Origin: Planctomycetota bacterium
GTDB taxonomy: Bacteria > Planctomycetota > UBA1135 > GCA-002686595
Reading direction: 5' to 3'
DNA length: 64,000 nt
Assembly: GCA_029259595.1 (NCBI GenBank)
Contig: JAJDEW010000115.1
Span: 230,449-294,448 of the forward strand
Within the stretch, counting starts at the first letter, position 1; every line of letters starts with the position of its first letter. Under the pieces are notes generated by a model, which saw only the letters and a program-made list of their open reading frames with translations, did no database searches and had not been told where the DNA came from. Position numbers and translations under genes: made by a program. Below are positions 44,193 through 53,351 of this stretch, piece after piece.

Positions 44193-44938
44193 GGGGCTTC
44201 TGGACGATCTACCGACGCGAGCTGTCCGGGCTCTTCCTGCTGCCGCTCGCGTGGATCCTGTTCTGCCTGACGCAGTTCTACAACGCGTTCTTCTTCCTGC
44301 ACTTCGTCAAGGACCAGACGGGTGGCGAAGTGCTCAGCGCCATGAGCCTCCTCATGGGGGGGACCTGGCCGTACTGGTTCCTCATGATGTTCCTGCCGCC
44401 GCTCCTGACCATGCGAATGATCAGTGAGGAGTCGCGTTCGGGCATGCTCGAGTTCCTGCTGACGGCACCCGTGGGGGATGCCTCGGTGGTCGTGGGCAAG
44501 GCCCTGGCAGCGAGCACGTTCATGGGGCTGATCTGGCTCTCGTTTCCGCTCTACGGCCTCGTGACCAGCGTCCTCGGTGCCGCGCCGGATTGGGGCGCGG
44601 TTGCGACGGGTTGGCTGGGGTCGCTCCTGGTCTCGGCCTTCTTCTGCGCGATCGGGATCGTGACGAGCGCGCTGTGCAGCACCCCGTTGTTGGCCGCCTT
44701 TCTCGCGGTCGTCATCAACGTCGTGATCGTGGTCCTGCCGTTGCTGGGTAGCGCCGCGCCGGGCATTCCCACGCGACGCTTCGACTTCCTGATCGAGAAG
44801 ATCGACGTCACGGCCCACTTCCAGGGCTCGTTCCAGAGCGGAGCGCTCGACACGGGGCACGTGCTCTTCTTCGTGATCTGGATCGCAGCGCTGCTCTTCT
44901 TGGCGGTGCGGCTCGTGGAATCGAGGAGATGGATATGA
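44189..44938 (+). CDS. ABC-2 type transporter permease (GldF-like)
   Basis: A 249-residue membrane protein with six predicted helices. The N-terminal RGFWTIYRRELSGLFLLPLAW and the ISEESRSGMLEFLLTAPVGDASVVVGK motif after helix 2 are typical of ABC-2/GldF permeases, where this cytoplasmic loop contacts the ATPase. A loop before the last helix contains GIPTRRFDFLIEKIDVTAHFQ, also family-typical. Coupled on both sides through ATGA overlaps. Confidence 0.88.
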   Translation: MRGFWTIYRRELSGLFLLPLAWILFCLTQFYNAFFFLHFVKDQTGGEVLSAMSLLMGGTWPYWFLMMFLPPLLTMRMISEESRSGMLEFLLTAPVGDASVVVGKALAASTFMGLIWLSFPLYGLVTSVLGAAPDWGAVATGWLGSLLVSAFFCAIGIVTSALCSTPLLAAFLAVVINVVIVVLPLLGSAAPGIPTRRFDFLIEKIDVTAHFQGSFQSGALDTGHVLFFVIWIAALLFLAVRLVESRRWI

Positions 44939-46542
44939 GCGCGGCCTCCGTCAATTCGAGGACGCGCTATCTGATCGGTGGACAGGTCGCCATCGCCGTG
45001 GTCCTCGCGCTCGGAGCGGCACTGCTCGCGATCGACTTGACCGATTCGCGCTTCCTGCGCTTCGATCTGTCCGAAGGGGCGCAGAACACGCTCGACCCCG
45101 CCATCGTCGACCAGATCGAGCGCCTGCCCGACAAGGCCACGGTGGACGTCTTCTTCCGGCCGCTGGCGGCGCCCTACGGCCGCATCTCGCACGAGGCCCA
45201 GGGGCGCATGTTGGAGCTCTTGGTGATCGCGGCGAACGCGCATCGCGACCGCCTGGAGCTGCGCGTGCACCGGATGGCGGACGTGGCGCGCGTGAAGGCG
45301 CGCCAGAACGAGCTCGGTGTTCAAGGCGTGAACCTGGTCGTCTTCTCGAGCGGCGAGCGCCGCGCCGTCTCCCATCTGTTCGGCGAGATCGCCGACGTGG
45401 ACTGGGGGAACCCGACGCCCCAAGGACTGAGGGACCTGCAGGAGCAGGGCATCCAGCCGATCGCCGACCTGCGCGCCTACAACCCCTATGCCCAGGACGT
45501 TTCCGAGGCACGACTGCGCGGCTTCCGTGGCGGCGAAGTGCTGGCGGCCGGGCTCGCCAAGGTTTCGTCAGGGACCGCCCCGGTGGCCGTCTTCACGGTC
45601 GGGCACGGAGAGCCCGGCGTCGAGGGTCACGAGGAGTCCGACCTCCTGTTCCTGCGACAGTTGCTCGAGTCGGACGGCTTCCGCGTCATGGAATGGGACC
45701 TTTCGAAGGGGCCGCTTCCGGACGAGACGTCGGTCCTCGTCGTCGTGGGACTGCGCCAGCCGCTGCGCTCCGAAGAGCTCGAGTCCGTGCGCCGTTTCGT
45801 CCGTGCGGGTGGGCGCTTGATCGCGGCACCGTCGTTCGAAGAGATCGAAACGGGCATGGAGAACGGGGTCACGACCTTGCTCTCGGAATACGGGATCCGG
45901 ACGGTTCCGGGTGTCGTCTGCCAGCCCTATACGGACGGCTTCGGAAAGTCCGTGGAGGGGCACGAGAATTGTGTCTTCTTGACGGTCGGAGAGAGCGGCC
46001 TGGCGGCGAGCCATCCCCTGACCGAGCCGTTGCGTCGGCGCGGTCTGCGGGTGAGCTTCAGCTGGACGCATTCCTTCGAGCGCGCCGGAGCCGTGGTCGG
46101 CGGCGGCACCCTGATCCCGATCATCTATTCGCCCAGTGACAGCTGGCTCGACCTGCCCGATGCGGCGGGTCTCTACGACTACACCTTCGAGAAGGCACAC
46201 GAGGTGCGCCGGACACGTTTCCCCTTGGCGATGGCCGTGGAACCCGTCGGGGCGGCCATGGGGCCGGACCTCGCACCGCCGCGGGTCCTGGCGCTGGCCT
46301 CGTCGCACTTCTTCTCGAACGCCTTGTTCGCCTACAACCGCGACTTCCTGCTCAGCGCGTTCAACTGGATGTCCGAGCGCGAGCACCGGATCGGTGTCGC
46401 GCCGCGCACGCGCGCGGAACGCCGACTCGACGTCTACCGCAGCTCGGCCGGTCCCGCGCTGAGCTGGATCCTGGGCGGCGTCTTCCCGCTGTCGTTGGTC
46501 GCGGTGGGGCTCGGCTTCGCGTGGCGGAGGAGACGCGGATGA
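44935..46542 (+). CDS. GldG-like ABC transporter auxiliary protein
   Basis: A 535-residue protein with one N-terminal membrane helix (VAIAVVLALGAALLAIDL), a large periplasmic domain and a second helix at the C-terminus (LGGVFPLSLVAVGLGFA). It matches the GldG/ABC-type auxiliary family: an early FDLSEGAQNTLDPAIVDQIERLPDKATVDVFF segment, then VAVFTVGHGEPG and VRRFVRAGGRLIAAP. The second ATG (44935) is chosen because GAGGAG then sits 6 nt upstream and the codon overlaps the previous stop. In Bacteroidetes GldAFG proteins serve gliding/secretion; here the substrate is unknown. Confidence 0.85.
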   Translation: MSAASVNSRTRYLIGGQVAIAVVLALGAALLAIDLTDSRFLRFDLSEGAQNTLDPAIVDQIERLPDKATVDVFFRPLAAPYGRISHEAQGRMLELLVIAANAHRDRLELRVHRMADVARVKARQNELGVQGVNLVVFSSGERRAVSHLFGEIADVDWGNPTPQGLRDLQEQGIQPIADLRAYNPYAQDVSEARLRGFRGGEVLAAGLAKVSSGTAPVAVFTVGHGEPGVEGHEESDLLFLRQLLESDGFRVMEWDLSKGPLPDETSVLVVVGLRQPLRSEELESVRRFVRAGGRLIAAPSFEEIETGMENGVTTLLSEYGIRTVPGVVCQPYTDGFGKSVEGHENCVFLTVGESGLAASHPLTEPLRRRGLRVSFSWTHSFERAGAVVGGGTLIPIIYSPSDSWLDLPDAAGLYDYTFEKAHEVRRTRFPLAMAVEPVGAAMGPDLAPPRVLALASSHFFSNALFAYNRDFLLSAFNWMSEREHRIGVAPRTRAERRLDVYRSSAGPALSWILGGVFPLSLVAVGLGFAWRRRRG

Positions 46543-48362
46543 GGCGGCGGACCCTCGTCGTCCTCTTGCTGCTCGTCGGCGGGCTCCTCGTCTTGAGCCG
46601 CGAGAACGCTCGCCAGGAGCTCGAGGAGCGCGCGCCGCAGAAGATTGCGCTCATCCCGGACTACAAGCCGCAGCGCGTGCTGCGACTGTCGATCGATCGC
46701 CTCGCGTCGGGGGAGCAGATCGTCCTCGAGCGCGACCAGGCGGGCTCCTGGTACGTCGTCGAGCCGGTGGCCTACCCCGCCTTCCCGGAGCTCCTGGCGA
46801 CGCTGCTCTCGAACCTGGGGGAGAGCGCCGGGTTGGCGGTCGTCGCTCCTGATCTCCAGGCGCTGACCCTCGATCCTCCGGAGACCGTGCTGGAGATCGG
46901 GCTGGTGCCACTCGTGCCGAGCGCCGATGCAGAGCTCGAATCCGTTCGCGTGGAGATCGGCGGCGTGGATCTGGATGGACGCTCGGTGTATGTGCGCGTT
47001 CCAGGTCACCCCGCGGCGAACGGTCACCCCGCGGCGGTGGGTGGGGCGCTCGTCCTGGCCGTATCGCAGGCGCTGGTCAACCCGCTGAATCGCCCGCTGG
47101 ACCTGTTTCGCGACACCCGTCTGACGGGACTGCGCGGTCGTGACGTGACGCGGATCGTCCGGTCAGGAAGCGTCAATCTGTCTCCGGGAGAGGGGGCGCG
47201 GGAGCTCGGCCTGCAGGCGGACCTGGAGCCGGATGGTTGGCGGCGGACCGACGGCCTGAGCGTTCTCCTCGATCCGTCCAGCATCGGATCGTTGGCGCGC
47301 GGAAGCGCCGAGCTGCGCGCCAGCTCCTTCGTCGACGATTCGCCGGCCTCGCTCGTTCCCTATGGCCTCGATCCTCCGGAACTGCGCTTCTCGCTCCTCG
47401 ATCAGGACGGCCGCCCGACGGTGCTTCGCATCGGGCGACGGCCGGACGAGCGCGATCAGAGTCTGGAGGACGCGCGCTGGTATGCCGTCCGGGAAGGCTC
47501 GCCGAACGTCGTGTCGATCGCCTGGCGCGACATGCACGTCCTGATCCAACCGAGCGACTTCTACTACGACTACGTCGTCGTGCGCGCCTTGCGCGAGAGC
47601 ATCGACTCCGTCGAGCTCGTGAACGGGGCTCGCACCCTGGTCCTCACGAGAGGAAAGGGCGGCTGGACGGTGGCGGAATCCGTTCCCCAGGGCAGCGAGT
47701 ATCCGGCCAGCCGCGAAGCGGTCGACGATCTCTTGGCGCGACTGGAGAAGGCCACGATCGGTGCCTTCCTGCCCGCGACGGACTTCGTGGAAGCCGAACC
47801 CGCGCAGGCCATCCGGATCCAGTCCGGGGGAGCGGTCCTGGGTGGGACCTTCGGTCCGTCGGCCCGTGATCCCGAGACCGGCGTGGAGGGCAGGAGCTTC
47901 CTGCGGGCAGGCGACACGATCACCGCTCTGGTGGAGGAGAGCTTCGCCGGGCTCCTGGAGCTCGAGCTCGAAGACCTTCGCAGCAAGCACATCTATCAGC
48001 TCAAGGAAGCGGCCGTGCGCAGCCTCGTGTTGAAGCACGGGGAAAGCGAGCGCGAGTACCTGCGGCAGAACGACACGGAGTGGCTGCCACGCGGGGGGCG
48101 CATGGCCTTGCCTCCGGGGTCGCCGTTCTTCGGCGTGCTCGAGCCGTTGCTCTCCCTGCGCGTCGAAGAGTGGCTGCCGGAGGTCACGGAGGCGGAGCTC
48201 GCGGACGAGGTCGCCGTGAGCGTCGTGACCGCGGCCGCAGGCCAGGGCAAGAATTTCAAGATCGGGCGCCTCTCTGGACGTGCGGTCTGCCGCTTCGAGG
48301 ACGGGCAGACCGCGAAGATCGCGGAGTCCGTGCACGAAGGGCTTTTGGCCCTCTTTCGCTGA
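46539..48362 (+). CDS. DUF4340 domain protein, fourth component of the GldA/F/G-type transporter
   Basis: A 607-residue protein with an N-terminal membrane helix (TLVVLLLLVGGLLVL) and two or more beta-rich repeats in the periplasm. The sequence LASGEQIVLERDQAGSWYVVEPVAYPA followed by a helical segment, and later VNGARTLVLTRGKGGWTVAESVPQGSEYPASREAVDDLLARL, are the DUF4340 pattern. DUF4340 proteins regularly follow GldG-like genes and may form part of the periplasmic assembly. The ATG at 46539 overlaps the upstream stop (ATGA). A short tandem GHPAA duplication at residues about 156-165 is visible. Confidence 0.82.
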   Translation: MRRRTLVVLLLLVGGLLVLSRENARQELEERAPQKIALIPDYKPQRVLRLSIDRLASGEQIVLERDQAGSWYVVEPVAYPAFPELLATLLSNLGESAGLAVVAPDLQALTLDPPETVLEIGLVPLVPSADAELESVRVEIGGVDLDGRSVYVRVPGHPAANGHPAAVGGALVLAVSQALVNPLNRPLDLFRDTRLTGLRGRDVTRIVRSGSVNLSPGEGARELGLQADLEPDGWRRTDGLSVLLDPSSIGSLARGSAELRASSFVDDSPASLVPYGLDPPELRFSLLDQDGRPTVLRIGRRPDERDQSLEDARWYAVREGSPNVVSIAWRDMHVLIQPSDFYYDYVVVRALRESIDSVELVNGARTLVLTRGKGGWTVAESVPQGSEYPASREAVDDLLARLEKATIGAFLPATDFVEAEPAQAIRIQSGGAVLGGTFGPSARDPETGVEGRSFLRAGDTITALVEESFAGLLELELEDLRSKHIYQLKEAAVRSLVLKHGESEREYLRQNDTEWLPRGGRMALPPGSPFFGVLEPLLSLRVEEWLPEVTEAELADEVAVSVVTAAAGQGKNFKIGRLSGRAVCRFEDGQTAKIAESVHEGLLALFR

Positions 48363-48449
48363 ACGCAAGGATCCGAGGAGGGGCAGGGTATTCGACTTGC
48401 CGAAAGGTAGGCTGGCCCCGTCCCTCAGCCCCCTCTCGACGATCCGTCC

Positions 48450-51170
48450 ATGGAAATTCCCTTCCAGAAGCTCAGGCTCGCGAACGGCCTCGAGCTCATC
48501 TTGCACGAAGACCACGCGGATCCCGTGGTCGCGGTCTACGTCTACTACCACGTCGGCAGCTCGCGCGAGGAGCCCCACCGCTCGGGCTTCGCGCACCTCT
48601 TCGAGCACATGCTCTTCCAGGGCTCGCAGCACGTGGGAGACGACGATCACTTTCGGCTGATTCAGGAAGCCGGCGGGACGCTGAACGGCACGACGAACCA
48701 GGACCGTACGAACTACTTCGAGACGCTGCCCTCGAACCACCTGGAACGGGCCCTTTGGCTGGAGTCGGATCGGATGGGCTTCCTCCTGCCCGCCATGACG
48801 CAGGCGAAGCTCGACAACCAGCGTGACGTCGTGATGAACGAACGTCGCCAGCGTTACGAGAACCGTCCCTACGGACTCGTCTTCGAGCACTGCCTGAAGG
48901 CCTTGTATCCCCAGGGGCATCCCTACTCGTGGCCCACGATCGGTTCGATGGAGCACATCGAGGCAGCCACTCTCGGGGACGTGGCGGAGTTCTTCGAACG
49001 CTGGTACGGTCCGAACAACGCGACCCTGGCGATCGGAGGCGACTTCGATCCGGACGAGGCGATCGCCCTGGTCGAAAAGTACTTCGGCCCGATTCCCGCC
49101 TGCCCGCCGGTCGCGCGGCCACTGCCCCTTCCCGCGAACCTGCCCGAGTCACGCTACATCGTGCTCGAGGACAAGGTGGCACTCGAGCAGTTGACCCTGA
49201 TCTGGCCGACGGTCCCGATGTGGCACGAGGACGAGGCGGCGCTGAACCTTCTGGCGGACGTCCTGTCGGCCAACAAGTCGTCGCTCTTCGACAAGGCCAT
49301 GCAGATCGACGAGGAGCTTGCGAGCTCCGTCACGATCTCACACCACGCCGGTGAGCTGGCAGGAATGCTGACCGTCACGGTGCGCCCGCACCACGGCATC
49401 TCGCTGGATCGCTTGCGCGAGCGCATCGACGAGTTGCTGGCGGAGTTCGTGCAGGCAGGGATCACCGACGAGCAGGTGGCGCGGCTGAAGAATCGCTACG
49501 AGGGGGGACGGCTGCGCTCGCTCGAGACGGTCTCCGCGCGCACCAACGCGCTGGCCTACTACAACTGCTTCGCGGGAGATCCCGGTCGCCTGACGTCCGA
49601 CCTCGATCGCCATCGCGGCGTCACGCTCGAAGACCTGCGCCGCGTGGCCCGGACATGGATCTCCGAGCGCCCGCGCGTGCTGTGTTCCGTCGTGCCCGAG
49701 GGGCGTCGTGACCTCGCCGTACCGGAGCCCGCGAGCGAGACGCTGCCTGCCACGCCGGCGCCTGACTTCGACCGCAGCGTGAAACCCGCGGAAGGGGACT
49801 TGCCCGTCTTCCGCTCGCCGGAAGTCTGGCACCTGCCCCTGTCGAATCGCCTCGAGGTCGCGGGCACGCCCTACGACAAGATTCCACTCACCCGCCTGGC
49901 GCTTTCCGTTCGTGCCGGTCGGCTCCAGGAGAGCGTGGGGGCCAGCGGACTCGCCTCACTCGTGGCGGGCATGCTGGAGGAAGGCACGCGCCGACTGGCG
50001 AGCACGGAACTGCAAGACGTGCTGGACGGCCTGGGCGCGACGTTGGATGTCAGCTCGGATCAGGACGACGTCATCTTGGCCGTCTCGGTGCTGAACCAGC
50101 ACCTGCAGGAAGCGCTCGAACTCCTGCGTGAAATCGTCCTGGAACCGCGCTTCGACGTCGCCGACTTCGCGCGCCTGAAGAACCAGCGCCTGCTGCGCAT
50201 CCGGACGCGGGAGGACCGGATCGGCGAAGTGGCGGACGACGTCTTTCGAGCGCTCCTGTTCGAAGGGCAGCCCGTCCTGTCGGCGCCTTCGTTGGGAACC
50301 GAGGAGGACATCCTGGCGCTGGAGGTCACCGACGTGCGGGACCACTGGGAGCGGTTCGCGAGCCCGGCGCGCTCGAAGCTGCTCTTCGTAACGGATCGCA
50401 GCCCGGACACGATCGAGTCCGCGCTCGGGAGCTGGAATTCCACGTGGCGAGACGATGGAGCCAGCCTCGACGATGAGCGCGAATCGACCGAGCAGCCTGC
50501 CCTCCCCGAACGACCGCGGGTGATCTACCTCGTCGACAAGCCGGGCGCGCAGCAGTCGGAAGTGCGCTTCGGGCACGAGGGCGTGCCGCGCTCGCATCCC
50601 GACTTCTACAGGCTGCAGGTGGCGAACCACATCTTCGGTGGCGCCTTCTCGAGCCGGATCAACATGAACCTGCGCGAGGACAAGGGCTTCACCTACGGGG
50701 CTCGCAGCGATTTCCTGGGTGCGCGCACACTCGGGACGTTTCACCTCGCGACCGCCGTGCGGACCGAGGATACCGCCGATGCGGTGCAGGAAGTCCATCG
50801 CGAGTTCGATCGGCTCGAGCGCGGTTTTACGGCCGAAGAGCTTTCGTTCGCACGCCGCGCGATGGGGCAGTCGCTCTTGCGTACCTACGAGTCGACCGCG
50901 GCGAAGCTCGCGATGCTGCGCAACGTCACGAGCTATGGGCTGGAGGACGACTACGCCGAGCAGCGCCTCGCCTGGATCAAGCAGGCCACGCTCGAAGAAC
51001 TCGATCAGCTCGCGCGGCGCTCGATGCGAGCCGGATCCCTGATCGCACTCGTGGTCGGGGACCGTGCCGCGATCGAGGACCCGCTCCGCGAGCTGGGTCG
51101 GGGCGACGTGATCGTGCTCGATTCCCAGGGCGGGCGGCTGCAGGAACCGGCGGAACAGAGAGCTCGCTGA
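48450..51170 (+). CDS. M16-family zinc metallopeptidase, full double-domain type
   Basis: A 906-residue protein containing two M16 halves. The N-terminal half has the inverted zinc motif His49-x2-Glu52-His53 (HLFEH) with the distal Glu131 in NERRQRYEN. The C-terminal half (from about residue 450) is the catalytically silent partner, ending with the family QSEVRFGHEG...FSSRINMNLREDKGFTYGA segment. No signal peptide is evident, so it may be cytoplasmic or exported by other means. It stands alone, 87 nt after the DUF4340 gene. Confidence 0.92.
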   Translation: MEIPFQKLRLANGLELILHEDHADPVVAVYVYYHVGSSREEPHRSGFAHLFEHMLFQGSQHVGDDDHFRLIQEAGGTLNGTTNQDRTNYFETLPSNHLERALWLESDRMGFLLPAMTQAKLDNQRDVVMNERRQRYENRPYGLVFEHCLKALYPQGHPYSWPTIGSMEHIEAATLGDVAEFFERWYGPNNATLAIGGDFDPDEAIALVEKYFGPIPACPPVARPLPLPANLPESRYIVLEDKVALEQLTLIWPTVPMWHEDEAALNLLADVLSANKSSLFDKAMQIDEELASSVTISHHAGELAGMLTVTVRPHHGISLDRLRERIDELLAEFVQAGITDEQVARLKNRYEGGRLRSLETVSARTNALAYYNCFAGDPGRLTSDLDRHRGVTLEDLRRVARTWISERPRVLCSVVPEGRRDLAVPEPASETLPATPAPDFDRSVKPAEGDLPVFRSPEVWHLPLSNRLEVAGTPYDKIPLTRLALSVRAGRLQESVGASGLASLVAGMLEEGTRRLASTELQDVLDGLGATLDVSSDQDDVILAVSVLNQHLQEALELLREIVLEPRFDVADFARLKNQRLLRIRTREDRIGEVADDVFRALLFEGQPVLSAPSLGTEEDILALEVTDVRDHWERFASPARSKLLFVTDRSPDTIESALGSWNSTWRDDGASLDDERESTEQPALPERPRVIYLVDKPGAQQSEVRFGHEGVPRSHPDFYRLQVANHIFGGAFSSRINMNLREDKGFTYGARSDFLGARTLGTFHLATAVRTEDTADAVQEVHREFDRLERGFTAEELSFARRAMGQSLLRTYESTAAKLAMLRNVTSYGLEDDYAEQRLAWIKQATLEELDQLARRSMRAGSLIALVVGDRAAIEDPLRELGRGDVIVLDSQGGRLQEPAEQRAR

Positions 51171-51484
51171 GGAGCACGCGGTTCGCGCGCGCGGCGTGCG
51201 CGCGTCGAAAGGGGAACCTGGCGGACCCGCACCGCGGGCCGAGGTCGGGTTCGGTCGAAGCGCTGACCGTCGCGTAAGGCCGAGCCCCACGCGGGAAGAT
51301 CCTTCCGCTCGCCGGGGCATTGCAGCGCGCGCCCGTGCTCCCGTGGCGAGACCCGCTCGCCTGCCGGCGGTTCCCGTCAAGGGTGGTCTCCCGTGCGGCC
51401 GAAGGAGCCGGCTGGATCGGGGGAGCCACGCCGATCGTCCCTCCGTGGACGCGTCCGGCTCCTCCCCGAAGGGGAACGGGAGTC
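51171..51484 (+). other. 314-bp leader/spacer before the glycosidase-like lipoprotein gene
   Basis: No gene supported. A run of alternating GC near 51185-51203 (GCGCGC-7 nt-GCGCGC) could form a hairpin after the protease gene. The 3' part, 51388-51482, has the nested stems listed as a separate feature. Confidence 0.5.
51388..51482 (+). promoter_or_regulatory. Nested-stem leader, possible structured 5' UTR
   Basis: Four mutually compatible stems occur directly before the ATG at 51485. P1 is CTCCCGT (51388-51394) with ACGGGAG (51476-51482). P2 is GGAGCCGG (51404-51411) with CCGGCTCC (51455-51462). P3 is CCACG (51426-51430) with CGTGG (51444-51448). P4 is CCCC-GAA-GGGG (51464-51474). P1 encloses P2 (which encloses P3) and P4. 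Closing P1 would sequester the sequence just before the start codon. It matches no riboswitch consensus I know, and high G+C inflates chance pairing. Confidence 0.4.
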
Positions 51485-53350
51485 ATGGTGGGAGTCGAGC
51501 GAGAAAGCTCCGTGGGAGGAGTCTGGGACATCGGTGCTGTGCGCGCGTTCGTACGCGGCTCGGCGCTGGGTCTGCTCGTCACCCTCGCTGCCTGTGCAGG
51601 CAGCAGCAGCGACGGCGGAGGAACCGGAGGGGAAGACGACGACGGGGGTCCAGGCGGTGGGCCGGGCAACGAACCTCCGGCCTTCCTGGTGGACTACGGC
51701 ATGAACTCGAGCGTGAACGGCTGGTCGGACCGGACCATCGCCTTCGCCGACGCCATGGCCCGCGCCTCCGAGTTCGCCCGCGTGGTCGACGGGAGCCTCG
51801 TCTTCGATGCGGTGCCGTTGATTCCTCCGGGGCAGCCCGGCGCCTTCTGGCCGGACCTCTCTGCGCTGCCCGCGGGACAGACGGCGGCGGTTCGAATCTT
51901 CAACGACATGGCGGGCTCGATCCCCGACGGCAGGACCGTGCCGTGGGTCTTGACCTGGTTCGGCACCGGATCCTGTCGCATCTTCGGTCAGGGTGTGATC
52001 GGCGAGGCCAACCGCACGTCGAATCGCGTCGAGGTCTACATCGATCCGACGGTCGACGGTGGTGACGGGACGCTGCATGTCGGCATCGACGCTTCCAGCC
52101 CTTCGAATCCGGTACGCGGGGTTCATGCCTGGCTCCCGGGAGCGGAAGGCTCGAAGCCGCTCTTCTGGCCGCCGTTCTTGAACAAGCTGCGCTCGATGAA
52201 CCGTGGCTTCGGTCCGCACACCTGGCGAAGCTTGAACTGGAACCGGACCAAGGAATACGGCCTGACGACCGGTCCTGCTCCCTTCGTGTTCGATCTCGCG
52301 GGACGCATCACCGCGCGTAGTCCGAGCCAGGGGACGCGGCGCGGCGTCTGTCCCGAGTACCAGGTCGCGCTGTGCAACGAGCTCGGTTCCAACCTGCACT
52401 TTCCGGTCCCACACCGAACGGACGACCTGTCGCCAGCGAACTACCGGACCTGGCTGCGCGATACGCTCACCGTGATCCGCGATGGCACGCCGCCCGTTCC
52501 CGGTACGAACGGGGGGCGGGCGTTCGAGGGGCTCGATCCCGAACTCGTCCTCGTGCTCGAGTATTCGAACGAGGTCTGGAACGACACCTTTCCGGTCTAC
52601 GACTGGATTCGGGATCGCGCGGCCGCCACCGGGCGCACCGTGGCGGCTCAGATCGCAGCGGAAATGGAGCTCGTCTTCACCGTCGCGGACGAAGTCTTCA
52701 GCGGAGCGGACGCCGATCGACTCGAGCTCTACCTGGGGGGCCACGTCGTCGATCCGAGCTTCCTCGCCGACATCCTGGCCGAGCTGCCACCGTCTCGGAC
52801 CGTGGACCAGCTGGGGTGTGCGTCCTACATCAAGCCGCTCAACTCGACGGTCAGCACGTGGCTCGTCGGAGCGGACAACGACTCCTGCCCGAATTGCCCG
52901 AGCCCGCTGCAGGTCATCGACGCCGCGCGACAATCCTTGCCGATCGTACGGACAGGGATCCGGGACCACGCCGCGCTGGCCGCTTCATGGACCAACCCGG
53001 ACGGGAGCCACCCGCGACTCGTGCTCTATGAAGGCGGCCAGTCGTTCGTGGCAGGCTTCCAACCTTGGGCCGACGCCGCGAGCGCGGCCCAGAGCCATGC
53101 GGAGCTCTTTCATCTCTACGTCGACGAGATCGTCCCGATGCTGGTCGAAGAAGGTGTCGACCTCATCAACTGGTACTCGTTCATGACCTCGCAGTCGGTT
53201 CAAGGCGGCGGTGGCGTCGGTCCCTTCGGTCACTGGGACAACATGAACCAGACGATCACCTTGCCGGTGACGCTTCCGTACGTGGACGAAGGGGCGCCGA
53301 AAGCCGCCGCCCTCTGTCTCGGACCGCCCGAGGCGGACGAGACGCCGTGA
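51485..53350 (+). CDS. Lipoprotein with a clan GH-A-like glycoside hydrolase signature
   Basis: A 621-residue protein. The signal ends in a lipobox LVTLAAC with Cys37 as lipidation site, then a Gly/Asp-rich linker (GGEDDDGGPGGGPG). The body resembles a TIM-barrel glycosidase: Glu363 in VLEYSNEVWN, the N-E pair expected of the acid/base at the end of strand 4, and Glu516 in LVLYEGGQSF, a candidate nucleophile. Similar EYSNEVWN/YEGGQ proteins are annotated as cellulose-binding or hypothetical. The substrate is unknown. ATG at 51485; convergent with the next gene (1-nt gap). Confidence 0.7.
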   Translation: MVGVERESSVGGVWDIGAVRAFVRGSALGLLVTLAACAGSSSDGGGTGGEDDDGGPGGGPGNEPPAFLVDYGMNSSVNGWSDRTIAFADAMARASEFARVVDGSLVFDAVPLIPPGQPGAFWPDLSALPAGQTAAVRIFNDMAGSIPDGRTVPWVLTWFGTGSCRIFGQGVIGEANRTSNRVEVYIDPTVDGGDGTLHVGIDASSPSNPVRGVHAWLPGAEGSKPLFWPPFLNKLRSMNRGFGPHTWRSLNWNRTKEYGLTTGPAPFVFDLAGRITARSPSQGTRRGVCPEYQVALCNELGSNLHFPVPHRTDDLSPANYRTWLRDTLTVIRDGTPPVPGTNGGRAFEGLDPELVLVLEYSNEVWNDTFPVYDWIRDRAAATGRTVAAQIAAEMELVFTVADEVFSGADADRLELYLGGHVVDPSFLADILAELPPSRTVDQLGCASYIKPLNSTVSTWLVGADNDSCPNCPSPLQVIDAARQSLPIVRTGIRDHAALAASWTNPDGSHPRLVLYEGGQSFVAGFQPWADAASAAQSHAELFHLYVDEIVPMLVEEGVDLINWYSFMTSQSVQGGGGVGPFGHWDNMNQTITLPVTLPYVDEGAPKAAALCLGPPEADETP

Positions 53351-53351
53351 G

